Shown here: positions 11,246-20,286 of the stretch, piece by piece
Layout: every line of letters begins with the position of its first letter
How positions within the stretch are numbered: position 1 is the stretch's first letter
The notes under the pieces: generated by a model
What the model was told of the DNA's origin: nothing
The model's input: only the letters and a program-made list of their open reading frames with translations
Database searches by the model: none
Source of the DNA: Burkholderia sp. Bp9143
GTDB taxonomy: Bacteria; Pseudomonadota; Gammaproteobacteria; Burkholderiales; Burkholderiaceae
NCBI RefSeq assembly: GCF_003853645.1
Contig: NZ_QTPO01000013.1
Coordinates: 111,390 to 175,389 of the forward strand
Direction of reading: 5' to 3'
DNA length: 64,000 nt
Position numbers and translations under genes: made by a program

Positions 11246-12331
11246 ATGACCGCTGCATTGAACGACGACCCGCTACATACTGCGATACCGCCAGGCCGCT
11301 TGTTGCTGCCGCCGGAGCGGCCGACGCTCGCGCCTGGCATCGCGCACAGCTGTTTCAGCGTTCAAGGCGACGCCCGTCGAAGCTTCCTGGCCTGGCAGGA
11401 GCGCATGAGTCCTGTCTACGACATTTGCCCTTCGTCAAGGCAAGCCGAGGATACTTTCGATGCATCGCTGTCCCGTTACACGATCGACAATCTGAGCATC
11501 TTCGACTTTCGCACCGCGCCGAACCTGGCCGTTCGATCATTGGGTCGGGTTTCGACCGAGAGCATTCGCGACATCACGTTCAGCGTATTCCTTGAAGGAC
11601 CGCCGGCCGAGTTCCTGGGCGGCAAACCACGGTCCGACGTGCCGCACATGCCGCAATTGCCAAGTATCCTCGCGCTGGACATGGATCAGCCGTGCACAAT
11701 CCGGAGTTTTCATGGTCGGATACTTCTCCTTTTCGTGCCTCGCGCTTTGGTGGAAAGGTCATTCCCTGATGCAGCCTCCCTGCATGGCCGCTGGGTTCAC
11801 GCCACTACCCCTCTGACGCGCATGCTGATTGAGCATGTGGTGGCGCTCAGGAGACAAATCGTCGGTCTGAGCAAGACGGAAGCGCATCAGTCCTTTCTCA
11901 CCGCTGTAGAGTTGATCGTTGCAGCTTTCAGCCGTCAAGCAGGTCTTGCCGGTAACGCTCGCGCGGCGGTGCGCGCTGCCATTTACGGGCAAGTGCGGCG
12001 GCATGTAGAGACAAATCTGCATGATCCGAATTTATCGCCTGACAGCGTGTTGGCATCGCTACATCTCTCACGCGCCAGCGTGTATCGCATATTCGAGCAT
12101 GAAGGTGGCCTGGCCGCCTATATCCGCAACCGCAGGCTGAGAATGGCGGCCGATGAGCTGGTGCGCTTTCCGCATATGGAGGTACAGGACGTAGCCTCGG
12201 GGTTGGGTTTCAATGATGCGTCGAGCTTTACGCGCGCATTTCGTCGCGCCTTCGACATCGCGCCACGGGAATTGCACGAGTACGCACCGTTGCTCCAGCG
12301 CGGAAGTACAAAACGGGAGCGCTTCAAATAG
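11246..12331 (+). CDS. AraC-family transcriptional regulator
   Basis: 361 residues with an N-terminal AraC-binding-like (cupin-type) regulatory domain up to about residue 210 and a C-terminal AraC helix-turn-helix domain (residues about 255-345: SPDSVLASLHLSRASVYRIF, then EVQDVASGLGFNDASSFTRA). The mid-protein phrase MTRMLIEHVVAL-like and the SFHGRILLLFVPR strand fit the AraC_binding_2 family. The start at the ATG giving MTAALNDD is reasonable. It is divergent from the GlxA-like gene; the target is unknown. Confidence 0.87.
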   Translation: MTAALNDDPLHTAIPPGRLLLPPERPTLAPGIAHSCFSVQGDARRSFLAWQERMSPVYDICPSSRQAEDTFDASLSRYTIDNLSIFDFRTAPNLAVRSLGRVSTESIRDITFSVFLEGPPAEFLGGKPRSDVPHMPQLPSILALDMDQPCTIRSFHGRILLLFVPRALVERSFPDAASLHGRWVHATTPLTRMLIEHVVALRRQIVGLSKTEAHQSFLTAVELIVAAFSRQAGLAGNARAAVRAAIYGQVRRHVETNLHDPNLSPDSVLASLHLSRASVYRIFEHEGGLAAYIRNRRLRMAADELVRFPHMEVQDVASGLGFNDASSFTRAFRRAFDIAPRELHEYAPLLQRGSTKRERFK

Positions 12332-13020
12332 GGGGAGTGGTGAACCGGTTTGATCGGCGGCTGCGATCGGGGCCTCGAAATCATGGGGCCGTGTCAATCA
12401 GCGAGATCGACGTTCATGAACACCGAACTGGCGATTCACCCGAGGACCGCTGCCGCCCCTCAACGGTCACATTCGGCTGCGCTAGCACGACGACCGCTGT
12501 CAAGCGCATAGCGGTCATCCGCGCTGTCATATCAGTCATATCGGTTGCCTCGTACTCGGCCGACATTCAGGCATCACACTGCGCCAGCCATGGTACCGGA
12601 AGCAACTGTATCCCCAATACCAACGGCAAATACGATGGCATCCGAACGACATCGCACCGAATAGCGCGCCGCATAACAAGGCCGCACTTGAGTGTTTGCG
12701 AAAAGCCTTTGCTGGTGCATTCATGTCCGAGCCGGCAATCATAAACCCGACGCCGAACATCATGATCGTAGTGACCTGTGCCAAGAGCTCGCCATACTTC
12801 TGCCCGACTGCCGAGCCGCGGACGTACCCGTCACTGCGCTGTAGCAGCGTCGTCGGCTGATGGCGCTCCGTATGTGTGCGTTGCCCGATTTCCTCATGGA
12901 GCGTTATACCGACACGGTGGTCGAACTCGAACCTTTTCACCAAGACATCCAAATGTCGGCCAAGGGGCTGGCCCCGATGATCACCAGCATGTAAGCCAGG
13001 ACGAATCGGCATGCACGGGC
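12332..13020 (-). pseudogene. possible decayed membrane-protein gene
   Basis: About 690 bases without an intact gene. On the minus strand several frames carry separated hydrophobic stretches: LAYMLVIIGASPLADIW near 13000-12945, then in another frame TIMMFGVGFMIAGSDM near 12770-12715 and AALLCGALFGAMSFG near 12690-12645. Their order on one strand in shifting frames would fit a frameshifted transporter gene. I cannot name the family, and chance is a serious alternative. Confidence 0.2.
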
Positions 13021-13923
13021 TTATTGACGGATACGGCTCAGGATCTGCCGATAGATCCCGGGCGCATTCCGATTCGTTGCACGTGCAGCCATAGCGAGTT
13101 GCTCCCCCAGGAACCGCCACCCTTGACCGGGAATCCGTGCATCCCATGGCGCGCCCCAGCCATCGAGATTGGCGATTCCCGTCGAGGCCTCCACATAGGC
13201 GGCGTGAAAATCGCCGACTTGCAGCCTCAAGGCGGCCAGCAGGAACCTCGGCTCCGCACATTCGGGCACGAGCTGAACGCAGGCCCTGAGCGCTTGCGGG
13301 GCGTGGCTGGAGGGCGCGGCGAGTGCCTGCTCATACAGCGTGGATAACCGCCGTTCCTGTACGGCGCTGATGTTGGGCGCACGGATGAACGATCGCGGCA
13401 CGAAACCGATGCTTCGAAATCCTTCGCACATTCCGGACAACCACGGCCTGTCGATCCGGAACAGGCTTCTGCGCTGCTCGGCTTCGTTGGCGAGATCGAG
13501 CAGCCGCAATGCCCGGCACTGCGCGACCGACACACGCATTTCACCGTCGCCCGCGTGCGTCTGTATGCGTAAAGGCCTGCGCACCGGCTCGACATCAAGG
13601 CGTACGGACGCCCGACGAAGACTGTCCCGATCGAGAACGCAAAATGCATTTGCGAGCGCTTCTCCCCGTTGGCCGACCACCATCGCAACCCGAGCGCGTT
13701 CGCCCGGCGCCACCACGCGATGGCGGAAGTACTGGGTCGAGTAGATGCTGTGAATCAGGCCGGCCAGACGGATGTCAGGATCGGTGCCCCACCCCGACAG
13801 CACCTCGTAGGTCCCCAGCAGGTGATCCCAGAGCGTCGAGCCGGAATGCGCAATGCGCATCGCATCCGCGACGAGGGCGAGCGTGGCGTTCAGACGATCG
13901 GCTTCGATTGGAGCGTCGCGCAT
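13021..13923 (-). CDS. DUF6817-like protein with HD-type N-terminal domain
   Basis: About 300 residues from the ATG at 13923, which lies 14 bases after the stop of the oxygenase gene. The N-terminal half (ADAMRIAHSGSTLWDHLLGTYEVLSGWG, then AGLIHSIYSTQYF) has the spaced His residues (H..H..H) of HD-like or DUF6817 proteins found near biosynthetic genes. The C-terminal half looks like a TPR-type helical repeat (PRFLLAALRLQVGDFHAAYV). It is the last gene of a four-gene leftward operon with the oxygenase and both transketolase halves. A role as a metal-dependent hydrolase or partner protein is inferred. Confidence 0.65.
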   Translation of the reverse strand: MRDAPIEADRLNATLALVADAMRIAHSGSTLWDHLLGTYEVLSGWGTDPDIRLAGLIHSIYSTQYFRHRVVAPGERARVAMVVGQRGEALANAFCVLDRDSLRRASVRLDVEPVRRPLRIQTHAGDGEMRVSVAQCRALRLLDLANEAEQRRSLFRIDRPWLSGMCEGFRSIGFVPRSFIRAPNISAVQERRLSTLYEQALAAPSSHAPQALRACVQLVPECAEPRFLLAALRLQVGDFHAAYVEASTGIANLDGWGAPWDARIPGQGWRFLGEQLAMAARATNRNAPGIYRQILSRIRQ

Positions 13924-13937
13924 CGCAGGCCACTCGC

Positions 13938-14825
13938 TCAAGTACGTCCGGCCTTGTCGGCGACGCTTGCGAGGCGCGACGCGATGCGCTTCCCGTCGAG
14001 CGATGCCAGCGTGTCTCGCAGCGCGGCGATACAGGTTGCGATATGCGGTTCCAGCTCGGCGGCGCCGGCACGGCTCGCACCCGTCACGAACGGCCGCATG
14101 GCGTCCGGCATGCCTGCCAGCGACGCTTTCAACGCATCGACCAGGACGTCGCCGACAGTCGCACCACTGTGGTTGAATGCCATGTTCAGCGCGAGCGATC
14201 CGCCGCCGCCCGCCCGCGCCTTGTGCCACACGCCGGGCGGCAGGCAGAGCAGGTCGCCCGGGTAAAGCGTGACCTTTCTGATGGTCTGCCGCGCGACAGC
14301 TCGGTGCACGACGGCCATGTCGGTGCGCGCCGAATTCTCCGTCGGAAACAACGTATGAGGCGACGTGGCGTACCACCAGGTCTTCTCTCCATCGAGTTGC
14401 AACGTGGTGGCGGTCCTCGCGTCGTAATGAAAGTCGAAGCCCGAGGACGGCGGCGAAAGGTACGCGCGAAAATCGACCCGGCCGGCGAAGCCGATTTCCC
14501 GCCGGACGTTGCGGGCCGCCGTCCGCAGCGAACGGTGCGCGAGCTGCATGTCTGTCACGCAGATGGTGGCGCCGGCCTCGTACATCTCCCGGATATCGGC
14601 GGGATCGATGGTCGCCTGCTTCAAGCCGCCGAACACGCAGCGAATCTCGGTGACCTTGTCCAATCCGAAGATCACGCGTGAGGGTTTCATCAGGAAATCG
14701 AATTTCCCCGGGTGCCCACGAATCAGGAGCGGGCGCTTGCCGAACGACTCGCGCAGGAACGCGTCGATCGATATCGGATCGAGAATTTTCGCGAGGGTTC
14801 CGCGTGGGTTCGCTTGTGCTTTCAC
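13938..14825 (-). CDS. JmjC/RoxA-type cupin oxygenase
   Basis: 295-residue protein resembling JmjC-domain (cupin_4) Fe(II)/2-oxoglutarate oxygenases, a group that includes the ribosomal hydroxylase RoxA. The metal triad is visible: H133 and D135 in FDFHYDA, and a distal H201 in LPPGVWHKA, preceded by the strand KVTLYPGDLLCLPPG. Relatives hydroxylate protein or small-molecule substrates. Its start ATG overlaps the stop of the upstream transketolase gene by four bases (ATGA), so the two are translationally coupled. A substrate tied to the product of this cluster is an inference. Confidence 0.8.
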   Translation of the reverse strand: MKAQANPRGTLAKILDPISIDAFLRESFGKRPLLIRGHPGKFDFLMKPSRVIFGLDKVTEIRCVFGGLKQATIDPADIREMYEAGATICVTDMQLAHRSLRTAARNVRREIGFAGRVDFRAYLSPPSSGFDFHYDARTATTLQLDGEKTWWYATSPHTLFPTENSARTDMAVVHRAVARQTIRKVTLYPGDLLCLPPGVWHKARAGGGGSLALNMAFNHSGATVGDVLVDALKASLAGMPDAMRPFVTGASRAGAAELEPHIATCIAALRDTLASLDGKRIASRLASVADKAGRT

Positions 14826-15730
14826 GTCATGTATTCCTTGATACGGCGCACGAGAGCACCGGTGTCCAGGCCATGCGCGCGTCTCAGGTCGGCGATCGCG
14901 CCCGATTCACCATACCATCCTGACGGCCACGACAAAGCGCGTACGGTCACGCCTGGCGGTGCGATCCTGCGAACGGTGTCGGCCAGGCCGCCGGCCGGTC
15001 CATGGTCTTCGAGGACCACGATGCCCTGCAGGCGCGGCTGGCTCGCGATCCACTGGGCGAGCACGGCTTCGCAAACATGCGCGATGTGCCGCCACGGAAT
15101 CGGCACACCGTCTGCCGTTAGCGCCTGCTCTGCCTCCTGCGCCCAGTGCGATGCGTATCCGCAGGACAGCAGCACGGTCTCGCCGACCACGCCGTTACCT
15201 CGGACGACACCCGCCGGCAACCGCAGGTCACCGACCGGCTCCCGGCTCGTTCTCACGTAGGCCGGCCGTGGCGAATCGACCAGTGACCCGACGATCAGCT
15301 CGATGTCGGCGGCATCCGCGGGGGCCCATAGATCCACGCCGCCGATCGATGCGAGGACACCGAGGTCAGACAGGCTGGCATGGCTCGCGCCATTGGTGCC
15401 GCTCGCCGCGCCCGCGTGCGAGCCGATCATCACGACGGGCAGCCCCTGCGATGCGACGCAGGTGCGGATCTGATCCGCGGCCCGGTGGCACAGGAATGCG
15501 CTGAACGAGAACACCCAGGGCCATTGCCCGCTCGCGGCCAGTCCGGCTGCGACACCGATGAGCGCCTGTTCCGCGATGCCGGCCTGAACGAAGCGGGAGA
15601 ACACCGGCCGCCCCAGCGCATCGTACAAGCCGTAGGAATCGCCCAGGTCGCCGTCGAGCACCCAGAGACGGTCGCTCCGTTCCGCCCTCCTTCGCAGCGC
15701 GTCGACAATCGAAATCGCCAGTCGTTTCAT
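14822..15730 (-). CDS. transketolase-like, C-terminal half (pyrimidine-binding and C-terminal domains)
   Basis: 302 residues corresponding to the second half of a transketolase. The pyrimidine-binding domain includes LWVLDGDLGDSYGL and FVQAGIAEQALIGVAAGLA, where the AEQ glutamate is the residue that activates thiamine diphosphate. Then come VMIGSHAGAASGTNGASH and the transketolase C-terminal domain. A GAGAGG-like ribosome binding site precedes the ATG at 15730. It starts 12 bases after the N-terminal half stops, so the two subunits are made together. Split transketolases typically move a two-carbon ketol unit in specialised pathways. Confidence 0.88.
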   Translation of the reverse strand: MKRLAISIVDALRRRAERSDRLWVLDGDLGDSYGLYDALGRPVFSRFVQAGIAEQALIGVAAGLAASGQWPWVFSFSAFLCHRAADQIRTCVASQGLPVVMIGSHAGAASGTNGASHASLSDLGVLASIGGVDLWAPADAADIELIVGSLVDSPRPAYVRTSREPVGDLRLPAGVVRGNGVVGETVLLSCGYASHWAQEAEQALTADGVPIPWRHIAHVCEAVLAQWIASQPRLQGIVVLEDHGPAGGLADTVRRIAPPGVTVRALSWPSGWYGESGAIADLRRAHGLDTGALVRRIKEYMT

Positions 15731-15742
15731 GCGGCAAGCCTC

Positions 15743-16600
15743 TCATCGATCCAGAGCGTGGCCGAAGCCCGCGATGCGCGCCCACTCGTCCCCGGACAAT
15801 TGGGTGCAGTGACGACGAAACCGATCGAGCTGGAGTTCGAGGCCGTTACCCTTGACGGTACGCGCCAGCAGGACGGTCGGCCCATGCCGGGGCCCTTCGG
15901 CATGGGCATGCACGAAGTCGACCAATGCGTCGATGTCGTGCCCGTCAACCTCGTCCGCGCGCCAGCCGAATGCGCGCCACTTGGCGAGGGCGTCGGGCAA
16001 GGGAGTGGAATCCAGTCGCGCGTCGTGCGCCCAGCCGCATTCCTGTTCCCCGTTGAGATCCACGATCACGTGCAGATTCGGCACGCCGTAGCGGGCCGCC
16101 AGCATCGCCGCTTCCCATACCATGCCTTCCTGGCACTCCCCATCGCCCAGCACCACCCACACGTGGCGCGCGTCGCGCGCGAGCGCCATGCCCAGCCCGA
16201 CGGCGACGCCCTGCCCAAGCGCACCCGACGAAAAGTCAATGCAGGCCAGCCGCGTACGATCGGGATGCCCCTGCAACGAGGAGCCGGCGGTACCGAAGCT
16301 GCCGAGTGGACCCAGGTCGACGCCGGCCTGCTGCAACACCGCGTATAGCGCCATGCTCGCATGGCCTTTCGACAGCAACAGGGCGTCGCCTGTCGCATCG
16401 AGCGCGAACATTGCACGCGCGGCGAACAACGCGAGCAGGATGTCGACGCAGCTCAAGGTGCCGCCCAGGTGGCCGCCGCCGTTGGCGCGCAAACCCGCCA
16501 ATATCGCATCCCGCACCCGCGGTGCTACACTGGGATCGGCCAGTTCTGGCCGCACCAGCTGTCTGTCGGACGTCGCGCGCTTGCCGGTAGTGTTCTTCAT
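15743..16600 (-). CDS. transketolase-like, N-terminal half (thiamine-diphosphate binding)
   Basis: 285 residues matching the diphosphate-binding half of transketolase. It shows LSKGHASMALYAVLQQAG, a family hallmark, and the GDG..N thiamine-diphosphate/metal motif (VLGDGECQEGMVWEA to VIVDLNGEQ). With the downstream gene it should form an alpha2beta2-type enzyme. First gene of the leftward operon to 13021 and divergent from a glycosyltransferase gene 72 bases away. The neighbourhood is not pentose-phosphate metabolism, so a specialised C2 transfer is likely. Confidence 0.88.
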   Translation of the reverse strand: MKNTTGKRATSDRQLVRPELADPSVAPRVRDAILAGLRANGGGHLGGTLSCVDILLALFAARAMFALDATGDALLLSKGHASMALYAVLQQAGVDLGPLGSFGTAGSSLQGHPDRTRLACIDFSSGALGQGVAVGLGMALARDARHVWVVLGDGECQEGMVWEAAMLAARYGVPNLHVIVDLNGEQECGWAHDARLDSTPLPDALAKWRAFGWRADEVDGHDIDALVDFVHAHAEGPRHGPTVLLARTVKGNGLELQLDRFRRHCTQLSGDEWARIAGFGHALDR

Positions 16601-16672
16601 CTCGGATGCGATTCCCTTTGCCGGATGGGGATCGATACTGCCCTGACATTAGGATTCTCAAGGAAAGCCAAC

Positions 16673-17515
16673 ATGTCAACTCTCGAGCCGCTCAGCCTGG
16701 ATATCGTCGTCACCTGGAGAGGGCGGCACGAGCTGCAACAGGCGCTTCCCTCCTTGTGCCAACTCGCCGCCCGGCATGACGGCGGCGTCACCGTGGTCAA
16801 TTACGGCGGAGACGCCGACCAACTGCGCGACCTGATGGCCGAACACGCGGCGAACGTCCAGGTGGTGCACGTGGACGAATCCGGCTGGTTCAACAAGGCC
16901 CGCGCCCAGAATATCGGCGCCGCGCACACACGTCGTCCGCTCCTGTTCTTCTGCGATTGCGACATCGTCATTCCGGACGGGCAACTCGACGCACTGGTCC
17001 GGCAGTTGCAAACCGAACCCGACGCCTTCGGAACTGTCGCGGGCGTGACGGAGACCGTGCGCAACGCGCGCAAGGCCGGTCAGGTCGCGATGTTCGGCTA
17101 TCAGCTGAAGCTGCGGCTTGCCAACGGACGTGCACTCGAGATCATCGACAACGAAGAGGATGCAGCGAACGGCACACGCCAGGCGCCCGGCTTGCTGATG
17201 GTGCGTCGCGCCGGCTTCGAATGCATCGGCGGCTACAACGGATACCTGGTGGGCTGGGGCTGGGAGGACCAGGACATGATCGCGCGGCTGACGCTGAGCG
17301 CCGGGCTCACGCGGCGCCAGAGCGGCGCCGTGCTGCATGTGTCCCACGACGACGACGCGCGCATTCGTCACTATCCCCCCGTTCAGGATCGTTGGGAAAG
17401 CCGCGACCGCATGTTCCGGCAAGCCCTGGCCAACTACGATCGCGGGGATTGGCTCGGGACCTATGAAGAAGACGCCTTGCGCTCGACGACGCGCAGCCCG
17501 GTGTCAGCCAGCTGA
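16673..17515 (+). CDS. family-2-type glycosyltransferase with galactosyltransferase-like C-terminal motif
   Basis: 280 residues; GT-A fold glycosyltransferase. The N-terminal strand is LSLDIVVTWRGRHELQQALP; the metal-binding DxD equivalent is in LLFFCDCDIVIPDG; and GWGWEDQDMIARL near the C-terminus matches the acceptor-side WxWEDxD motif of galactosyl- and polypeptide GalNAc-transferase relatives. The ATG at 16673 is preceded by AAGGAAAG. The longer frame upstream overlaps the transketolase gene and is not used. The last 12 bases overlap the 3' end of the convergent dehydrogenase gene. No membrane segment, so probably cytosolic. Confidence 0.83.
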   Translation: MSTLEPLSLDIVVTWRGRHELQQALPSLCQLAARHDGGVTVVNYGGDADQLRDLMAEHAANVQVVHVDESGWFNKARAQNIGAAHTRRPLLFFCDCDIVIPDGQLDALVRQLQTEPDAFGTVAGVTETVRNARKAGQVAMFGYQLKLRLANGRALEIIDNEEDAANGTRQAPGLLMVRRAGFECIGGYNGYLVGWGWEDQDMIARLTLSAGLTRRQSGAVLHVSHDDDARIRHYPPVQDRWESRDRMFRQALANYDRGDWLGTYEEDALRSTTRSPVSAS

Positions 17516-18592
17516 GGCCTCCATCGCATCGATGGTCGTGCGCAAGCGCACCAGCAACGCGACTTGTTCGTCGAGCGCGTCGGCCCGCCACGCGGCAATC
17601 GCCGCCGGCAAGCGGATATCGAGCGCGCGTTCCGCATCGTCGAGCGAGCGGGTCAATACATAGCGCCCGTCCTCGACGGTCACGCCGTCGTGCAACGCAT
17701 ACGATCCGTTCAATTGCTCGGCCTGCCCTGGCGTCATGCCGGGCGGCAGCGCGAGATGGAGACCGGCGGCGTCCGCACGCACCGGATAGCCGCCGGGCCG
17801 TCCGTGCAGACCCGGCGCGTGCCCCAGCCATGCGTCGGCACGACCTGACAGCGCGCGCAGCATCGGCGCGGCGAGCGCGCCCGTGAGGCTGTTCAGCGTG
17901 GCGTCGGCAGGCAGGCGCCCGGGCATGATCAATGCAGCGGCTTCATGTTCCGGCAGACGGCGGCCGTCCAGCCATACCGCCGGCGCGGGCAGTCTGTCCC
18001 ATGCGCCGCGTATCATCGCGCCGACGTGCGCGTGATGCGCGAGCAACGAGAGCGGCGCGTGATCGGTGCGAATGCGCAACATCGACGCGACGATGGCGAT
18101 ATTGCCGATCCCTCCCGCGACCGGAATGCCGCGCCCGGTCAGCACGTGATTGGTCAGGTCCGGATAGCAGCCGTTCAAGAGATGGGCGCCGGGATGCGCA
18201 GCCGCCGCTGCCCGCATGACCCGGTCCGCGAGCGCGGCCTGCAACGGCAGCGTGCAGCCGTAGCCCAACCGCGCGACGAGTTTTTGCCATCCGCGCGTCA
18301 TCGCCCAAGGCGATTGCATCGACGCCAGGGTCAACACGACGCGCGGCCGATATGCGTCGAACAAGCGCGCCAATGATGCGGACGAGTAGTCGCATGCGAC
18401 GGGAGTCACGGCAATGCGGCCCGTGCTTTCGCCGCCGAGCGCATTGGCGAGCGTCGCCATGTGATGCACGGCCGTCTCGTTGCGCGCCGCGACAATCACG
18501 TCCATCGGCGCGTCGCCGCACCCGGCAAGACTCATCAACACCGCGTGAGCCAGCGAGCCGGAGCCCACCACGATCAGATCGACGTCGCGCAT
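17504..18592 (-). CDS. Rossmann-fold NAD(P)-dependent dehydrogenase-like protein
   Basis: 362 residues with an N-terminal dinucleotide-binding motif, DLIVVGSGSLAHAVLMSLAG, and a layout like saccharopine- or opine-dehydrogenase relatives: a nucleotide-binding first half, then a catalytic domain starting near GCYPDLTNHVLTGRGIPV. GGGGAG precedes the ATG. It begins 15 bases after the stop of the asparagine-synthetase homologue, so the two are one operon. Acting after or with that enzyme on the same substrate is inferred from context. The reaction is unknown; reduction of a carbonyl or imine is the simplest guess. Confidence 0.7.
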   Translation of the reverse strand: MRDVDLIVVGSGSLAHAVLMSLAGCGDAPMDVIVAARNETAVHHMATLANALGGESTGRIAVTPVACDYSSASLARLFDAYRPRVVLTLASMQSPWAMTRGWQKLVARLGYGCTLPLQAALADRVMRAAAAAHPGAHLLNGCYPDLTNHVLTGRGIPVAGGIGNIAIVASMLRIRTDHAPLSLLAHHAHVGAMIRGAWDRLPAPAVWLDGRRLPEHEAAALIMPGRLPADATLNSLTGALAAPMLRALSGRADAWLGHAPGLHGRPGGYPVRADAAGLHLALPPGMTPGQAEQLNGSYALHDGVTVEDGRYVLTRSLDDAERALDIRLPAAIAAWRADALDEQVALLVRLRTTIDAMEASAG

Positions 18593-18607
18593 GACCGAAT
18601 CACTCCC

Positions 18608-20263
18608 CTACCTCGATGCCGAATGACGATTGATCCAGCCACACAGAACCAGGATCGCCCAGAGCTGTTCGTGCCACCGGCCGTCGTCTCCGACATGGTC
18701 ATAGGCGCGCAGCCTCGACAGCAAGGTGGTCCGAAATCGCATGGTCAGCGGCGCGATTCTCCACAGGTCGGAGTCGGCGATCTCATCGAGGACCCGCGTG
18801 CGAAACCGTGGGTCCAGCAGCCAATGCGCGATCGGCGCGAGCAGGACTTGCCGCTTGCGCATCACGATCTCCGGTGGCAGGTAGCGGGCGGCGACCTGAC
18901 GCAACAGGCGTTTGGCCCACCAGGCATCCGCCTCGTACCAGTAGCTCAGGCCGGGATCGATCGCTGACGCCCAGCCGTAGACATCCTCGCGCAGGAACGG
19001 GAAATCGAGGTGCGTGCCGTGCATGAGCGCATTGTCTGCGAGCGCCGGCAGCAGGAGTTCACCGATCCGGAACACGTACTCGTGCGCGGACATCGCCTCC
19101 GTCGGCAGCGCCTGGGGCTTGACCGTAAGCAACTGCCGATAGAACGCGACGTCGTCCGCGAGCAACGCGTCGACAACCTCGGGATCCCGGCTCAGGCGCC
19201 GCATCTCGTCGAGGGAGAAGAATTCCGCGATGCCGAAGAACAACACGTCGTCGAGACGGAGCAGGCGTGCGGTCGGCAGGTTGTACAAACCGGGAAGGTC
19301 GACGCCGAGCCGGCGCTGATGATGCATCTGGGCCGCGAGACATGTCAGGGGCTTGTGGTAGCCACCGAAGCATTCGTCCGCACCCAGGCCGGAAACCGCA
19401 ACGGCGTGTCCATCCGCGACGGTCGCCTCGATCAGCGCCGCATGGGTCACGGCGGCGGGCGCCGCAAGCGGAAACGGGGCGGCCAGGACGCGATCCAGCA
19501 GTTGCCGGGCGTGATCGACGTCAAGATGGACGATCCGGTGGCGGATGCCGGTGATGCGCGCCACCACGGCGGCGTAGTCGGTTTCGTTGAGACCGTAGTC
19601 GTCGTCGAAGGCGATCGTATAGCCGGTGACAGCATGGCGCTCGCGCAGGAGCGCGGCAAGCAATCCCGAGTCGACGCCGCCCGAGAGGAACAGCGCGATG
19701 CCGCGCGCCGCGTCGACGACGTGATCGACGGACGCGCGAAGACGCGACAGCGTCTCTTCCTGAACGCAGGACGGATCGTGCGATACCGGAGCGACTTGAA
19801 GAGGCCACGCGACACGCCGGACAACGGGCGGCGCACCCGGCGCGCATATCAGTGCCTCACCGACCTGCAGCGCCTGGATGCCGTGCAGCAGCGCATGCCC
19901 CGACCGCGGCCGGCCTCGCCATACCCAATGCAGCAGCGAGCCGACGTCGAGTTCGCACTTGATCCCGAGCGTCCGGACCAGCCGAAGCGGATCCTGATCC
20001 CATTCGATCCTGTCGCGCTCGACCCGAAAATAGAGCGGGCGACGCGCGCGCAACCCGCGCCGGATGATCAGAGCGTCTCGTTCGTCACGCGAGACGTCGA
20101 GGTCTTTGTCGTCCGGCGATGTCGCCCCCCAGGCGATGCGTTCGTCACGCGGGTCGAGGCGCCAGTCAGGCTGCCCGCAGCCGATCGGTGCCGTGTCCCG
20201 CGCACGCGCACGCAGCACGGCGCAACCCGCGTCGGTTAACGCCGCAGCGCCTCGCATCGACAA
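18608..20263 (-). CDS. asparagine-synthetase homologue without the glutaminase cysteine
   Basis: 551 residues. The C-terminal synthetase domain is intact: PP-loop ATP motif SGGVDSG at 194-200 and SGLGADECFGG at 291-301, so it should adenylate a carboxylate. The N-terminal region corresponds to the class II glutaminase domain but has no Cys at position 2 (MSMRG...), so it should not release ammonia from glutamine. Beta-lactam synthetases and lasso-peptide cyclases share this state and use an amine from the substrate itself. The start is a TTG at 20263; an ATG two codons later is possible. It is directly downstream of the small basic protein gene. Confidence 0.8.
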   Translation of the reverse strand: MSMRGAAALTDAGCAVLRARARDTAPIGCGQPDWRLDPRDERIAWGATSPDDKDLDVSRDERDALIIRRGLRARRPLYFRVERDRIEWDQDPLRLVRTLGIKCELDVGSLLHWVWRGRPRSGHALLHGIQALQVGEALICAPGAPPVVRRVAWPLQVAPVSHDPSCVQEETLSRLRASVDHVVDAARGIALFLSGGVDSGLLAALLRERHAVTGYTIAFDDDYGLNETDYAAVVARITGIRHRIVHLDVDHARQLLDRVLAAPFPLAAPAAVTHAALIEATVADGHAVAVSGLGADECFGGYHKPLTCLAAQMHHQRRLGVDLPGLYNLPTARLLRLDDVLFFGIAEFFSLDEMRRLSRDPEVVDALLADDVAFYRQLLTVKPQALPTEAMSAHEYVFRIGELLLPALADNALMHGTHLDFPFLREDVYGWASAIDPGLSYWYEADAWWAKRLLRQVAARYLPPEIVMRKRQVLLAPIAHWLLDPRFRTRVLDEIADSDLWRIAPLTMRFRTTLLSRLRAYDHVGDDGRWHEQLWAILVLCGWINRHSASR

Positions 20264-20286
20264 GATGTGCTTGCGCGCGCGATGGG

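Noticed and set aside
12536..13261. 241-codon open frame on the minus strand
   Set aside because: Its first part is antisense-frame shadow of the DUF6817-like gene, and the rest has an irregular composition; only short hydrophobic pieces look protein-like, so it is kept as a possible pseudogene, not a gene.
13938..14825. Reading the cupin oxygenase as a ribosomal-protein hydroxylase (roxA)
   Set aside because: The HxD...H metal site fits, but the operon context is biosynthetic, so a substrate name is not justified.
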